This document shows positions 45,579-54,100 of a stretch of DNA of 64,000 nt, piece by piece. Both the position numbers and the translations under genes were made by a program. How positions within the stretch are numbered: the stretch's first letter is position 1; each line of letters starts with the position of its first letter. The stretch comes from Nocardioides thalensis (GTDB lineage Bacteria > Actinomycetota > Actinomycetes > Propionibacteriales > Nocardioidaceae): NCBI RefSeq assembly GCF_013410655.1, contig NZ_JACCFP010000001.1, forward strand, positions 2,627,501 through 2,691,500. Reading direction: 5' to 3'. Under the pieces are notes generated by a model. The model had not been told where the DNA came from. It did no database searches and saw nothing but the letters and a program-made list of their open reading frames with translations.

Positions 45579-45621
45579 CCACTTTCCCCCACAGTACTCC
45601 ACTTTCCCCCACCGTCAACCA
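45579..45621 (-). promoter_or_regulatory. mraZ: MraZ-box direct repeats before mraZ
   Basis: On the minus strand TGGnn occurs five times at exactly 10-bp intervals (complementary CCA at 45579, 45589, 45599, 45609, 45619). E. coli MraZ binds TGGGN repeats separated by 5 nt, the same spacing. The boxes sit directly upstream of the RBS. Confidence 0.8.
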
Positions 45622-45733
45622 CATCCGGGCATGTTGCGCGCCCTTCTCGCCGGAGGTACGGCGTCGCAGGCGCGCCGTCCCTGTGGGTGAAAGCGCAGGT
45701 GAGCGCCCGTTTTCGCCCGCCCGGCGCGCGAAG

Positions 45734-45790
45734 TGGAGCGGGGTGGAGCGAAAGGTGGGGGACGGTGGAGCGGAACGTGGTGGGCGGTGG
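45734..45790 (+). promoter_or_regulatory. Second TGG array facing moxR
   Basis: Plus-strand TGG at 45734, 45744, 45756, 45766, 45778 and 45788: spacings 10, 12, 10, 12, 10. Four are GTGGAG. It lies about 110 nt upstream of the moxR start and points toward it. MraZ binding is inferred from the resemblance. Confidence 0.5.
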
Positions 45791-45896
45791 AGGACCCAGT
45801 TGGTCACGGCGCGGACACAGTTCGCCCGGGGCGCCTATCGTTTGACCAGCGGCGTCGTACTGTGGGCGCCCTCACAGGACGGGACAGGGAGAGCAC

Positions 45897-46874
45897 GTGG
45901 AGTCGCAGGAGATCGGCCAGAGCGCCGACGTGGCGTCAGTCGCCAAGGTGGCCGGGCGGATCCGCGCGAACGTCGAGAAGGTGATCGAGGGCAAGAGCGA
46001 CGTCGTCACCGCGACGCTCGTCACCCTCCTGGCCGAGGGTCACCTGCTCCTCGAGGACGTGCCCGGCGTCGGCAAGACGATGCTGTCGAAGGCGCTGGCC
46101 CGCAGCATCGACTCGACGGTGCGACGGATCCAGTTCACCCCCGACCTGCTGCCGTCCGACGTGACCGGCGTGTCGGTCTACAACCAGAACACCCGGGAGT
46201 TCGAGTTCCGCCCCGGCGGCGTCTTCGCCAACATCGTGATCGGCGACGAGATCAACCGGGCTTCCCCCAAGACGCAGTCCGCGCTCCTGGAGTGCATGGA
46301 GGAGCACCAGGTCACCGTCGACAACGTGACCTACCACCTCGAGGCGCCGTTCATGGTCATCGCGACCCAGAACCCGGTCGAGATGGAGGGCACCTACGCA
46401 CTGCCCGAGGCGCAGCGCGACCGGTTCATGGCCCGCGTCTCGATCGGCTACCCGCCGGCGGCCGCGGAGATCGCGATGCTCGACGCCCGCGACCGGGTCA
46501 ACCCGCTCGACGACCTGGAGCCGGTCACCGACGGCGCCGAGATCCGCAAGCTCTGCGGCATCGTCCAGCAGGTCCACGTCAGCCAGGCGGTGCAGCGCTA
46601 CGCCGTCGCGCTCACCGCGGCGACCCGCGAGACCCCCGAGCTGCTGCTCGGCGCGTCCCCGCGCGCGACGCTCCACCTGGTCCGCGCGGCCAAGGCCTAC
46701 GCCGCCATCCAGCAGCGCGACTACGTGCTGCCCGACGACGTGCGCGCGCTGGTCCACCCCGTGATCGCGCACCGGCTGCTGCCCAGCGCCGAGGCAGCGG
46801 TCTCCGGCCGCCAGGTCGGCACGGTGCTCGACGCCGTCGCCGCCCGGGTGCCGGTGCCCGAGCGCTCCGCCTGA
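45897..46874 (+). CDS. MoxR-family AAA+ ATPase
   Basis: A 325-aa chaperone-like AAA+ ATPase. Walker A EDVPGVGKTML, Walker B VIGDEINRA, sensor region TQNPVEMEGTYALPEAQ and arginine-finger region QRDRFMARV are intact. MoxR ATPases usually act with adjacent DUF58 and von Willebrand factor or transglutaminase-like proteins; here DUF58 and TgpA-like genes follow. GTG start with AGGGAGAG upstream. Confidence 0.94.
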   Translation: MESQEIGQSADVASVAKVAGRIRANVEKVIEGKSDVVTATLVTLLAEGHLLLEDVPGVGKTMLSKALARSIDSTVRRIQFTPDLLPSDVTGVSVYNQNTREFEFRPGGVFANIVIGDEINRASPKTQSALLECMEEHQVTVDNVTYHLEAPFMVIATQNPVEMEGTYALPEAQRDRFMARVSIGYPPAAAEIAMLDARDRVNPLDDLEPVTDGAEIRKLCGIVQQVHVSQAVQRYAVALTAATRETPELLLGASPRATLHLVRAAKAYAAIQQRDYVLPDDVRALVHPVIAHRLLPSAEAAVSGRQVGTVLDAVAARVPVPERSA

Positions 46875-46890
46875 GGGGCGGGACAGCACG

Positions 46891-48147
46891 GTGCGCGACG
46901 CGCTCGCGGGCCTCACCCTCCGCGGACGGGCCTTCCTCGCCGCCGGCGGCACGGCGATCGTGTGCGCCATCCTGCTCGGCCAGTCGGCGCTGACCCGGGT
47001 CGGCGTCCTTGTGCTGGTGCTGCCGCTCGTCGCCGCGTTCGTGATCGGACGCGGTCGGTTCGACCTCGGTGTCTCCCGTACGGCGACGCCGCGCCTCGTG
47101 GCGGCCGGCCAGCCTGCGCGGATCGACCTCTCCATCTCCAACCGGGGCCGCCGCTCGACCGGCGCCCTGCTTGTCGAGGACCTGGTGCCGTACGCCCTCG
47201 GCACCCGCTCGCGGTTCGTGCTGCAGGGCCTGGGGCGGGAGTGGGAGCGGGAGGTCAGCTATCAGGTGCGCTCCGACGTGCGCGGCTGCTTCGAGATCGG
47301 GCCGCTGGCACTGCGGGTGGCCGACCCGTTCGGGCTCGTCGAGCTGCGCCGTACCTTCCCCGGCACGACGACGCTGGTCGTCACGCCCCGCACCGTGCCC
47401 CTCCCCCAGATCCCGCTCGGCGGCGGCTGGAGCGGCTCCGGCGAGCACCGGCCGCAGGCGTTCGCGGCCGGTTCGGCCGAGGACGTCAGCGTGCGCGAGT
47501 ACCGCCGCGGCGACGAGCTGCGCCGCGTGCACTGGCGCAGCTCCGCGCGCGTCGGTGACCTGATGGTGCGGCGCGAGGAGCAGCCGTGGGAGGCCAAGGC
47601 GACCGTGCTGCTCGACAACCGGCTGCGGGTGCACCGCGGCCACGGGCTCGCCTCCAGCTTCGAGGCGGCGGTCAGCGTCGCCGCGTCGATCGTGGTCCAC
47701 CTCGAGCAGATCGGGTACGCCGTCCGCCTGGTCACGGCCGAGGGCGGCGGCGGAGGTGGCGAGCACGGCGGTGCGGAGCACCACACCGAGGGCATGCTCG
47801 AGCGGCTGGCGCTGCTCGCGCCCACGCAGCGTGCGCTGCTCGACGCGGGCTGGTCCGGCGACCAGAACCGCGGCGGCACCGTGTTCGCGGTGCTCGGGAG
47901 CATGGAGCCGTCGGACATCCCTGCGCTGCGCCGGATCCGGCACGACAGCTCCAGCACGATGGCGATCGTCCTCGACGTCGAGCAGTGGGCCGGCCGGGCG
48001 CCGTCCGCCGACCTGCCGTCGCCGGAGGCCGCCGTGCGTGGTCTCGGTTGGCGCGCCGTCGGCGTCGGACCGCGCGATCGCCTCGACACGGCGTGGCAGG
48101 ACCTCGGTCGTCACGCGGAGCGCGGCGCGAAGAGCGGTGCCCGATGA
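46891..48147 (+). CDS. DUF58-domain protein
   Basis: A 418-aa protein with two N-terminal transmembrane segments (about 12-55) and a C-terminal DUF58 domain containing the signature DELRRVHWRSSARVGDLMVR. DUF58 proteins are predicted partners of MoxR ATPases; function unknown. It sits 16 nt after moxR and overlaps the transglutaminase gene by 4 nt (ATGA). Confidence 0.92.
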   Translation: MRDALAGLTLRGRAFLAAGGTAIVCAILLGQSALTRVGVLVLVLPLVAAFVIGRGRFDLGVSRTATPRLVAAGQPARIDLSISNRGRRSTGALLVEDLVPYALGTRSRFVLQGLGREWEREVSYQVRSDVRGCFEIGPLALRVADPFGLVELRRTFPGTTTLVVTPRTVPLPQIPLGGGWSGSGEHRPQAFAAGSAEDVSVREYRRGDELRRVHWRSSARVGDLMVRREEQPWEAKATVLLDNRLRVHRGHGLASSFEAAVSVAASIVVHLEQIGYAVRLVTAEGGGGGGEHGGAEHHTEGMLERLALLAPTQRALLDAGWSGDQNRGGTVFAVLGSMEPSDIPALRRIRHDSSSTMAIVLDVEQWAGRAPSADLPSPEAAVRGLGWRAVGVGPRDRLDTAWQDLGRHAERGAKSGAR

Positions 48148-50468
48148 GGCCCGGCCGTCCCGCGCTCCCCCTGGCGCTGCTGTCCGCGCTGGTCTCGGTC
48201 GGCACCGCATGGGCGGCGCTCACGTCGTGGCGCGGGTTCGTCACGATGCCGTCGGAGTACCTGGTGCCGCTGCTGGTCTGCGGCCTGCTCGTCGCCGTGC
48301 CCGGCGCGCTGCTCCGACGCCTCGACACCCCGCGCGTCGTGGTGGTCCTGGTGCAGGTGCTCCTCGTCGCGGCGTACGTCTCCATCGAGGTCGTCGGGTC
48401 CGCGCTGCCGACCGGCAGCACCATCGACGCGCTCGGGCGATCGCTCGAGATCGCCGCCGAGTCGGCGCGCACCTACGAGGCGCCGATCGGGCCCGACGCA
48501 CCACCGGTCACTCCCCTGCTCATCTGTTCGGGCGCGTTCTTCGTGCTCCTGGTCGACCTGGTCGCCTGCACGCTGCGCCGGGTGCCGGTCGCCGGCCTGG
48601 CGCTGCTCGCGATCTACTCGGTGCCGATCGGGTTGACGGGCAGCGGCGGCGGCTGGATCACCTTCGTCGGCACCGCGATCGGCTTCCTGGTCATGCTGCA
48701 CCTCGACGCGCGCGACCACCTGCTGCGGTGGGGCCGGCCGCTCGGTCCGGTCGACGGGTCCCCGTGGGCCGAGACCAACCCGGTCGCCGACGCGGTCCAG
48801 GCAGGAGCGGGCCGCATCGGCGTCGCCGCCACCGCACTCGCGCTCGTCGTACCCGTCCTGGTGCCGGTGCTCGACCTCGACGTGTTCGGTATCGGTCCCG
48901 GTGACGGCGACGACGACATCGAGATCCACAACCCCAGCGTCGACCTCCGCCGCGACCTCGAGGACACCGAGGACATCCCGCTCCTGCGGGTGACCACCGA
49001 CGACCCCAAGCCCGAGTACCTGCGCACCGGCGTCCTCGCCCTCTTCACCGGCGACATCTGGACCAGCGGCAACCGCGACGTCTCCACCGAGGACCGCGCG
49101 ACCGGCGAGATGCCCGAGCCCGAGGGGCTCTCGGCGTCCGTGCCGACGGTGGAGTACGAGTCCCAGATCGAGACGACCGACGAGTTCGACTCGTGGTGGC
49201 TGCCGACCCAGTACCCGGCGTCGTCCGTGGTCGCGGAGGGCGACTGGCGGTTCGATCCCGACACGATGGACTTCCTCGCCTCCGACGAGGACGACGAGCT
49301 CACGGCGGCCGACATCTCCTACTCGATGACGGCGATCGAGCCCGACTACGGCCTGACCGGCACCTTCTTCAGCAACGCCACACCGGGCTCGGTGGCCGAG
49401 GAGTTCCTCGAGGTCCCCGGTGGCCTGCCGTCCGACGTCCGCAACTACGCGCAGGCGGTGACGGGCACCGCCACCAGCGACTACGAGCGGGCGCTCATGC
49501 TGCAGAACTGGTTCCGCGACGAGTTCACCTACAGCCTGCGCAGGGCACCCGAGGGCGTGGGCGGCGGGACGTTCGAGACGTTCCTCAACGAGGGCCCGGA
49601 GGGCCGGATCGGCTACTGCGAGCAGTTCGCCTCGGCGATGGCCGCGATGGCTCGCACGCTCGGCATCCCGGCCCGGGTCGCGATCGGCTTCCTCTCCCCC
49701 AGCCCGATCGGCGACGGCGTGTGGGAGTACAGCTCGAAGGACCTGCACGCCTGGCCGGAGCTCTACTTCGAGGGCGCCGGCTGGGTGCGGTTCGAACCGA
49801 CGCCGTCGCGCCGCGCCCGCACCGTCCCCGACTACACCCGGGTGCCGGTCAACGAGCCGAACGACCTGCCGACCGACGGCCCGACCTCCAACCCGTCCGA
49901 CGAGCTCCCGCCGAGCGACCGGCCGTCCCAGGCCGAGCCGACCGCGGCCCCGGAGGACGAGGCCCAGGGCGACGGTGCCGACGGCGACGGCGGCACGGAC
50001 CTCGGCCAGGTGCTGACGATCGTCGCCGTGGCGCTGCTCGCCGCGGTGCTCCTGGTCGTGCTGCTCATGACGCCACGCACGCTGCGGGCCGGGGCGCGGA
50101 GACGACGCCTCGCCGGAGGACCCGACGACGTGTGGGACGAGCTGCACGCCACCGCGATCGACCTCGACGTGCCGTGGCCGAGTCATCGTTCGCCGCGGGA
50201 GGTCGGCGCCGCGCTCGTCGAGCACGTCGCCGACGACGTGGTCGCGCTGGAGCGGGTGCTCGACGCCGTCGAGCGCGCCCGCTACGCGCGCCCCGGTGCG
50301 CCCGTCCCCGCCGGGCTCGCCGAGGACGGCGCGACGTGCGTCGCTGCGCTGGAGGCCGGCGTCACCCCGCGAGTACGACGCCGCGCGAAGTGGCTGCCGC
50401 GGTCACTGCGGCGCGCGGGCCTCCGGGCGCCGTACGAGAACAAGGCGACGGTGGGGGCGGGGCGCTAG
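48144..50468 (+). CDS. Transglutaminase-like membrane protein (TgpA/DUF3488)
   Basis: A 774-aa membrane protein. Six or so N-terminal transmembrane helices (DUF3488/TgpA-N), an extracytoplasmic transglutaminase-like domain (about 430-560) with the catalytic cysteine in GYCEQFASAM and histidine in DLHAWPELYF, a proline/acidic linker, one more helix (about 615-640) and a C-terminal DUF4129-like cytoplasmic part. The fold suggests peptide cross-linking or proteolysis at the envelope. ATG overlaps DUF58 stop. Confidence 0.92.
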   Translation: MRPGRPALPLALLSALVSVGTAWAALTSWRGFVTMPSEYLVPLLVCGLLVAVPGALLRRLDTPRVVVVLVQVLLVAAYVSIEVVGSALPTGSTIDALGRSLEIAAESARTYEAPIGPDAPPVTPLLICSGAFFVLLVDLVACTLRRVPVAGLALLAIYSVPIGLTGSGGGWITFVGTAIGFLVMLHLDARDHLLRWGRPLGPVDGSPWAETNPVADAVQAGAGRIGVAATALALVVPVLVPVLDLDVFGIGPGDGDDDIEIHNPSVDLRRDLEDTEDIPLLRVTTDDPKPEYLRTGVLALFTGDIWTSGNRDVSTEDRATGEMPEPEGLSASVPTVEYESQIETTDEFDSWWLPTQYPASSVVAEGDWRFDPDTMDFLASDEDDELTAADISYSMTAIEPDYGLTGTFFSNATPGSVAEEFLEVPGGLPSDVRNYAQAVTGTATSDYERALMLQNWFRDEFTYSLRRAPEGVGGGTFETFLNEGPEGRIGYCEQFASAMAAMARTLGIPARVAIGFLSPSPIGDGVWEYSSKDLHAWPELYFEGAGWVRFEPTPSRRARTVPDYTRVPVNEPNDLPTDGPTSNPSDELPPSDRPSQAEPTAAPEDEAQGDGADGDGGTDLGQVLTIVAVALLAAVLLVVLLMTPRTLRAGARRRRLAGGPDDVWDELHATAIDLDVPWPSHRSPREVGAALVEHVADDVVALERVLDAVERARYARPGAPVPAGLAEDGATCVAALEAGVTPRVRRRAKWLPRSLRRAGLRAPYENKATVGAGR

Positions 50469-50558
50469 CGGGCTTCGTGGTCGCCACCGCTGCGCCTGGA
50501 AGGGCCGAACTAGGAAGGTCTTGCCGCCGAACAGCAGCAAGCCGAGATCACCTCGACT

Positions 50559-50612
50559 GCGGGGCCGGCAGCGTGGCGCCCCAGCCGCGAAGCGGCACGG
50601 CGCGAACCCCGC
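50559..50612. terminator. Imperfect hairpin between convergent genes
   Basis: Stem GCGGGG/CCCCGC, GCGCC/GGCGC and GCCGC/GCGGC around a GAA loop, with internal loops. It lies in the 209-nt gap between the transglutaminase and DUF3040 stop codons and could terminate from both sides. Confidence 0.55.
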
Positions 50613-50677
50613 GGGGCCGAGCTTGCGAGGGCCCGTGCGGCGAGCGGCGTCGGGCGACACGCTCGGCCAGAATCAAA

Positions 50678-51121
50678 TCAGAACCCGCCGCCCTCGCGGC
50701 GGCGACGCCACCGCTCCTCGACGCGCTGCATGAACGAGCCGGAGCCGCGCGACGGGCGGTGGTGGTGGCTGCGCCTGGAGGCCTTGCCGCCCTGGATGAC
50801 GCCGAAGCCGGACGGGTGGCTGCTCTCGGCGGCGGCAGGCTGCGCACCGGGCCGCTGGCCGCGCAGGGCGCTGAGGGCCACGGTCGCGGAGACGAGCATG
50901 ATCACGAAGCCGACGATGCCGATCTGCCACCAGCCGCTGATGGCGCCGCCCATGAGGACGGCGATGCCGATCGCGAAACCGAGGCCGGCGAGGATCGCGC
51001 GGCGGCGGGCCGCCTGGCGCATCGTGGTGCCGCGCAGGGTGGAGGCGAACTTCGGATCCTCAGCGACGAGGGCGCGCTCCATCTGCTCGAGCAGTCGCAG
51101 CTCCTCTTCTGAGAGTGGCAC
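50678..51121 (-). CDS. DUF3040 membrane protein
   Basis: A 147-aa protein with the actinobacterial DUF3040 layout: PLSEEELRLLEQMERALVAE at the N-terminus, RRRAILAGLGFAIGIAVLMG and a second helix, then a polar tail ending in a basic RVEERWRRRRE. Function unknown. GTG at 51121 is supported by GGAGG 5 nt upstream; TACACT (minus, 51155-51160) is a plausible -10. Often adjacent to dinB, as here. Confidence 0.9.
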   Translation of the reverse strand: MPLSEEELRLLEQMERALVAEDPKFASTLRGTTMRQAARRRAILAGLGFAIGIAVLMGGAISGWWQIGIVGFVIMLVSATVALSALRGQRPGAQPAAAESSHPSGFGVIQGGKASRRSHHHRPSRGSGSFMQRVEERWRRRREGGGF

Positions 51122-51272
51122 CTGTTCCTCCAAGCGTCCTTCGGTCTTCAACCAAGTGTAGGCAGCCGTCCCCGCCCGCGGTAGACGGTACGGACAAATC
51201 GTGTCCGGTTGGGATCGATCATGCCCGGTCGGTGGTGCAGCATGCCTCGTGTGGGCCAGTACCCATCCCCGC

Positions 51273-52484
51273 TCAGAGCAGGCTGCCCCGCCTGACAGCG
51301 GTGTGGCCGAACCTCCCGGTCGCCCGGTCGATCGCCCGGTCGGCGTCGGGCCAGCCGGGGTCGCGCTCGCCGAGGGCGAGCTGGCGGCCGGCCTCGGGCA
51401 CGCGTCGCCGCAGTCCCTCGACCCGCACGCCGACCAGGCGGACGGCGGGTGGGCGGGACACGTCGGGAGCCCAGTGGCCGAGGGCGTCGAGCAGCAGGAC
51501 CGCGGTGTCGTAGACGTCCTGGGTGACGTCAGTGGGCTCGGGCAGCTTGCGGGAGCGGCTGATCGTGCGGAAGTCGGAGTAGCGGATCGTGATCGCGACC
51601 GTCGTGCCGATCTTGTCGGCTGCGCGGAGCCGCGCGGCCACCCGCGACGACAGCCGCAGCAGCTCGCGAAGGAGGTCGTCGCGGTCGCGCACGTCGGCGG
51701 CCAGCGTGTGCTGGGAGCCCATGCTCCCCTCGGGCGTGCCCTCGCCGAACCCCCAGGTGCCGGCGCCGCCGGGGTGCAGCTCGGTGCGGTCGGTGCCCCA
51801 CACGAGGGAGTGAAGATGGCCGCCGAGATGACGGCCCAGCATCCGGCGCAGCTGGTCGACCGGGAACTTGGCGACGTCGCCGACGGTGATGAGGCCGAGC
51901 TTGTGCAGTCGCTCGCGGGTGGACTCCCCCACGCCGTACAGCTCGCCGACGTCGAGCGGGTGCACCATCTCGACGAATCGCTCGGGCGGGATCGTGAGCA
52001 CCCCGTCGGGCTTCGCGCGCCGGCTCGCCAGCTTGGCGACCGAGACCGAGCGGGCGATGCCCACCGAGCACGGGATGCCGTGCTCGGCGCGGATCCGCGA
52101 CCGGATCCGCTGGGCGATCGCCTCGGGCGGCCCGAACAGCCGCGCGGCCCCGCGCACGTCGAGGAACGCCTCGTCGAGCGAGACCACCTCGACCACGGGC
52201 GTGAAGGAGCGGAACGTCTCACGGATCGCCTTCGAGACCGGCACCAGCAGCTCGAAGTCGGGCGGCATCACGACCGCCTTGGGGCACAGCCGGCGGGCTT
52301 CGTAGCCGGACATGCCGGAGCGGACGCCGTAGGCGCGGGCCGGGTAGTTGGCGGCGAGGACGACGCCTCGGTGGCCGCCGCCGACGATGACGGGGACGTG
52401 GTGGAGGTCGGGGCGGTCGCGGATCATCACGGAGGCGTAGAAGGCGTCCATGTCGACGTGGAGGAGGTTGGTGGGTTGGGTCAT
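51273..52484 (-). CDS. dinB: Y-family DNA polymerase IV
   Basis: A 403-aa translesion polymerase. Catalytic residues are in LLHVDMDAFYASV (D11) and VSLDEAFLDV (D104, E105); AANYPARAYGVRSGM is the steric-gate region. The C-terminal little-finger domain is complete; no canonical beta-clamp QLxLF peptide is seen at the very end. It is downstream of the SOS-box-controlled SAV_6107/methyltransferase genes, separated from them by the hairpin repeat copy B. Confidence 0.95.
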   Translation of the reverse strand: MTQPTNLLHVDMDAFYASVMIRDRPDLHHVPVIVGGGHRGVVLAANYPARAYGVRSGMSGYEARRLCPKAVVMPPDFELLVPVSKAIRETFRSFTPVVEVVSLDEAFLDVRGAARLFGPPEAIAQRIRSRIRAEHGIPCSVGIARSVSVAKLASRRAKPDGVLTIPPERFVEMVHPLDVGELYGVGESTRERLHKLGLITVGDVAKFPVDQLRRMLGRHLGGHLHSLVWGTDRTELHPGGAGTWGFGEGTPEGSMGSQHTLAADVRDRDDLLRELLRLSSRVAARLRAADKIGTTVAITIRYSDFRTISRSRKLPEPTDVTQDVYDTAVLLLDALGHWAPDVSRPPAVRLVGVRVEGLRRRVPEAGRQLALGERDPGWPDADRAIDRATGRFGHTAVRRGSLL

Positions 52485-52517
52485 GGCCGGTCGCCCGGGT
52501 CCGTGGGTGCCATAGGG

Positions 52518-52651
52518 CCCGAGGTGGTGGGTGGGTGCTCCGGGCTTGCTCGCTCCGCCGCGCTGCGGCGCTCTGTGGCTGGGCGCCGCGGTGGTCGGGG
52601 CGCCGGCGCGTCGTCGCGAAATCGCCCGGATCCCCCACCCACCACCTCGGG
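52518..52651 (-). repeat. Long-hairpin dispersed repeat, copy B
   Basis: Arms 52518-52542 and 52627-52651 pair at 23 of 25 positions; the outer 18 pairs are perfect (CCCGAGGTGGTGGGTGGG with its complement). They enclose the core 52543-52626 shared with copy A (31141-31224). It fills most of the 249-nt gap between the methyltransferase stop and the dinB start. Confidence 0.8.
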
Positions 52652-52733
52652 TTCTGGCGCCCGCGCGCCCGGCTTCGGCCGGGCGGTCGGGCCGCGGCGG
52701 ATGCGGTGCTGGGGGTGGTGGTGGGGGTTGGGG

Positions 52734-53450
52734 TCAGCCGGCGAGGACGTGGAGCTGGGTGGCGAGGGGGAGGAACTCGGGGCGTTCGGCGACGGCGCGC
52801 TCGAGGTCGGTGAGGGCGGCGGTGGAGCCGGGCTCGAGATCGAGGACGGAGCCGGGGACGAGGTCGGCGAAGACGCGAACGGCGTGGGTGGCGCGGACGT
52901 CGAAGCCGGCGGTGGCGAGGAGGTCGCGCAGCTCGTCGGCGGTGTAGCGGCGGGCGGCGGGGCCGCGGCCGCGGGCCGCGGGAGCGGCGTCGTCGATGAG
53001 CTCGTGGGCCTGGTGGAAGTGGCCGGCCATCGCGCGGGCGACGACGGCCGCGTGGCGGTTGGCGACGAGCAGGCTGAGGGTGCCGCCGGGGCGGAGCACC
53101 TCGCGGATCCGGGCCAGAGCGTCGGCCGGCTCGACCACCTCGAGGACGCCGTGGCACAGCACGACGTCGGCGCTGTCGGCGCCGACGAGCGCCGGGAGGT
53201 CGGAGACGTCGCCCTGGTGTCCGACGACGTCGACACCGGCCTCGCGGGCGCGGCGGCCGAGGGCCGCGAGCGCGTCGGGGCTGGGCTCGACGACGGTGAC
53301 CCGGTGGCCGCCCTCGGCGATCCGGACGGCGAACCCTCCGGTGCCGCCGCCGATGTCGACGACGTGACGGGCGCCGCCCTCGAGGATCGGGCCGAGGGCA
53401 TCCCACACGACCGCGGTGCGGGCAGAGCCGCGGCGCTCACCGGTGACCAT
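52734..53450 (-). CDS. Class I SAM-dependent methyltransferase
   Basis: A 238-aa methyltransferase. Motif I VVDIGGGTGGFAVRIAEGG (about 31-49), VTVVEPSPDAL as motif II and DVVLCHGVLEVVEP as motif IV. Related SmtA-like proteins modify tRNA or small molecules; the target here is unknown. ATG at 53450 is chosen because TAAGGT (minus, 53458-53463) lies 7 nt upstream, implying an internal leaderless promoter. Sits between SAV_6107 and dinB genes. Confidence 0.88.
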   Translation of the reverse strand: MVTGERRGSARTAVVWDALGPILEGGARHVVDIGGGTGGFAVRIAEGGHRVTVVEPSPDALAALGRRAREAGVDVVGHQGDVSDLPALVGADSADVVLCHGVLEVVEPADALARIREVLRPGGTLSLLVANRHAAVVARAMAGHFHQAHELIDDAAPAARGRGPAARRYTADELRDLLATAGFDVRATHAVRVFADLVPGSVLDLEPGSTAALTDLERAVAERPEFLPLATQLHVLAG

Positions 53451-53506
53451 GGCAGCCACCTTAGGAGACTGCTGAGCACCGCCACGACCGACGCCCCCCA
53501 AGCCCG

Positions 53507-53992
53507 CTAGCCCGCGGCGCGCCCGGCGAGCCGGTTGCCGAGCGGGACGTGCGGCGTCAGGCCGAGCGACTGCTCGACCACCGCGAGGAAGCGGTCGGCC
53601 TCCCGCACCAGGTCGTCGGCCTCACGCTCGGTGACCGCACGGGTCGAGCCGGCCTCGGCCGCGGCGCGCTTGGCTGCGCCCGCGGCGAAGTAGACGGCCC
53701 ACTCGCTGAGCTCGGGCGCGACCTCGGTCAGCAGCACCCACGCGTTGCGCTGCGGGCGGCGCCGCCCGCCCGGTCGGCTGGGCTCGGGCCGCGCTCGCGC
53801 AGCGAGCAGCGCGGCGGCGGACCTCAGAGCGGCGACGTGGGCGCACGCGTAGCGGGTGGGCACGTCGCGGGCGCCCACCGCCTCGCTGAGCGATTCTGCC
53901 GCCCGCATGAGGTACGAATGCGTGGTCGCGGGCAGGGCGTGCGGCCCCGGCTGGGCGGGTGCTGCGGTCGGCGGGAGGACGGGCTGGTCCAT
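53507..53992 (-). CDS. SAV_6107-family HEPN protein
   Basis: A 161-aa helical protein of the SAV_6107 HEPN group. After a proline-rich start, HSYLMRAAESLSEAVGARDV and YACAHVAALRSAAALLAAR, then READDLVREADRFLAVVEQS. HEPN folds include RNases, but no clear Rx4-6H catalytic motif is apparent. This family often sits beside dinB. A near-perfect SOS box lies in its promoter, so it heads a DNA-damage operon. AAGGGGAA precedes the ATG. Confidence 0.86.
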   Translation of the reverse strand: MDQPVLPPTAAPAQPGPHALPATTHSYLMRAAESLSEAVGARDVPTRYACAHVAALRSAAALLAARARPEPSRPGGRRRPQRNAWVLLTEVAPELSEWAVYFAAGAAKRAAAEAGSTRAVTEREADDLVREADRFLAVVEQSLGLTPHVPLGNRLAGRAAG

Positions 53993-54011
53993 GACGGTTC
54001 CCCTTCGTCGT

Positions 54012-54068
54012 GTTCGAACATTTGTTCGAACACCATCAAGGTACACCGCTCCCCCGACACGACGTCAA
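54012..54068 (-). promoter_or_regulatory. SOS-box-controlled promoter of SAV_6107 operon
   Basis: Minus-strand TTGACG (54063-54068), 19-nt spacer, TACCTT (54038-54043), then the LexA box CGAACATTTGTTCG (54015-54028) inside a 20-bp palindrome (54012-54031) over the predicted start site. It matches CGAAC-N4-GTTCG exactly. Confidence 0.8.
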
Positions 54069-54100
54069 GGGTCGTGCCGGAGCCGGGTGCGTCCGCCGTC

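Larger units (their letters stand above)
45560..45896. other. 337-nt divergent mraZ/moxR regulatory region
   Basis: No gene is supported. It contains the MraZ boxes (45579-45621), a second TGG array facing moxR (45734-45790) and candidate moxR -10 elements TATCGT (45836-45841) and TACTGT (45858-45863). AGGGAGAG precedes the moxR GTG. Confidence 0.7.

Noticed and set aside
45842..45863. TTGACC and TACTGT as a moxR promoter pair
   Set aside because: The spacer is only 10 nt, too short for a sigma-70 promoter; each may belong to another element.
47586..48143. N-terminal extension of the transglutaminase frame into DUF58
   Set aside because: Arg/Pro-rich shadow of DUF58; ATG 48144 overlaps the DUF58 stop and starts a normal membrane protein.
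52711..52734. G-rich run that could form a G-quadruplex
   Set aside because: Runs of G are common here and lie beside the methyltransferase stop codon; no independent support.
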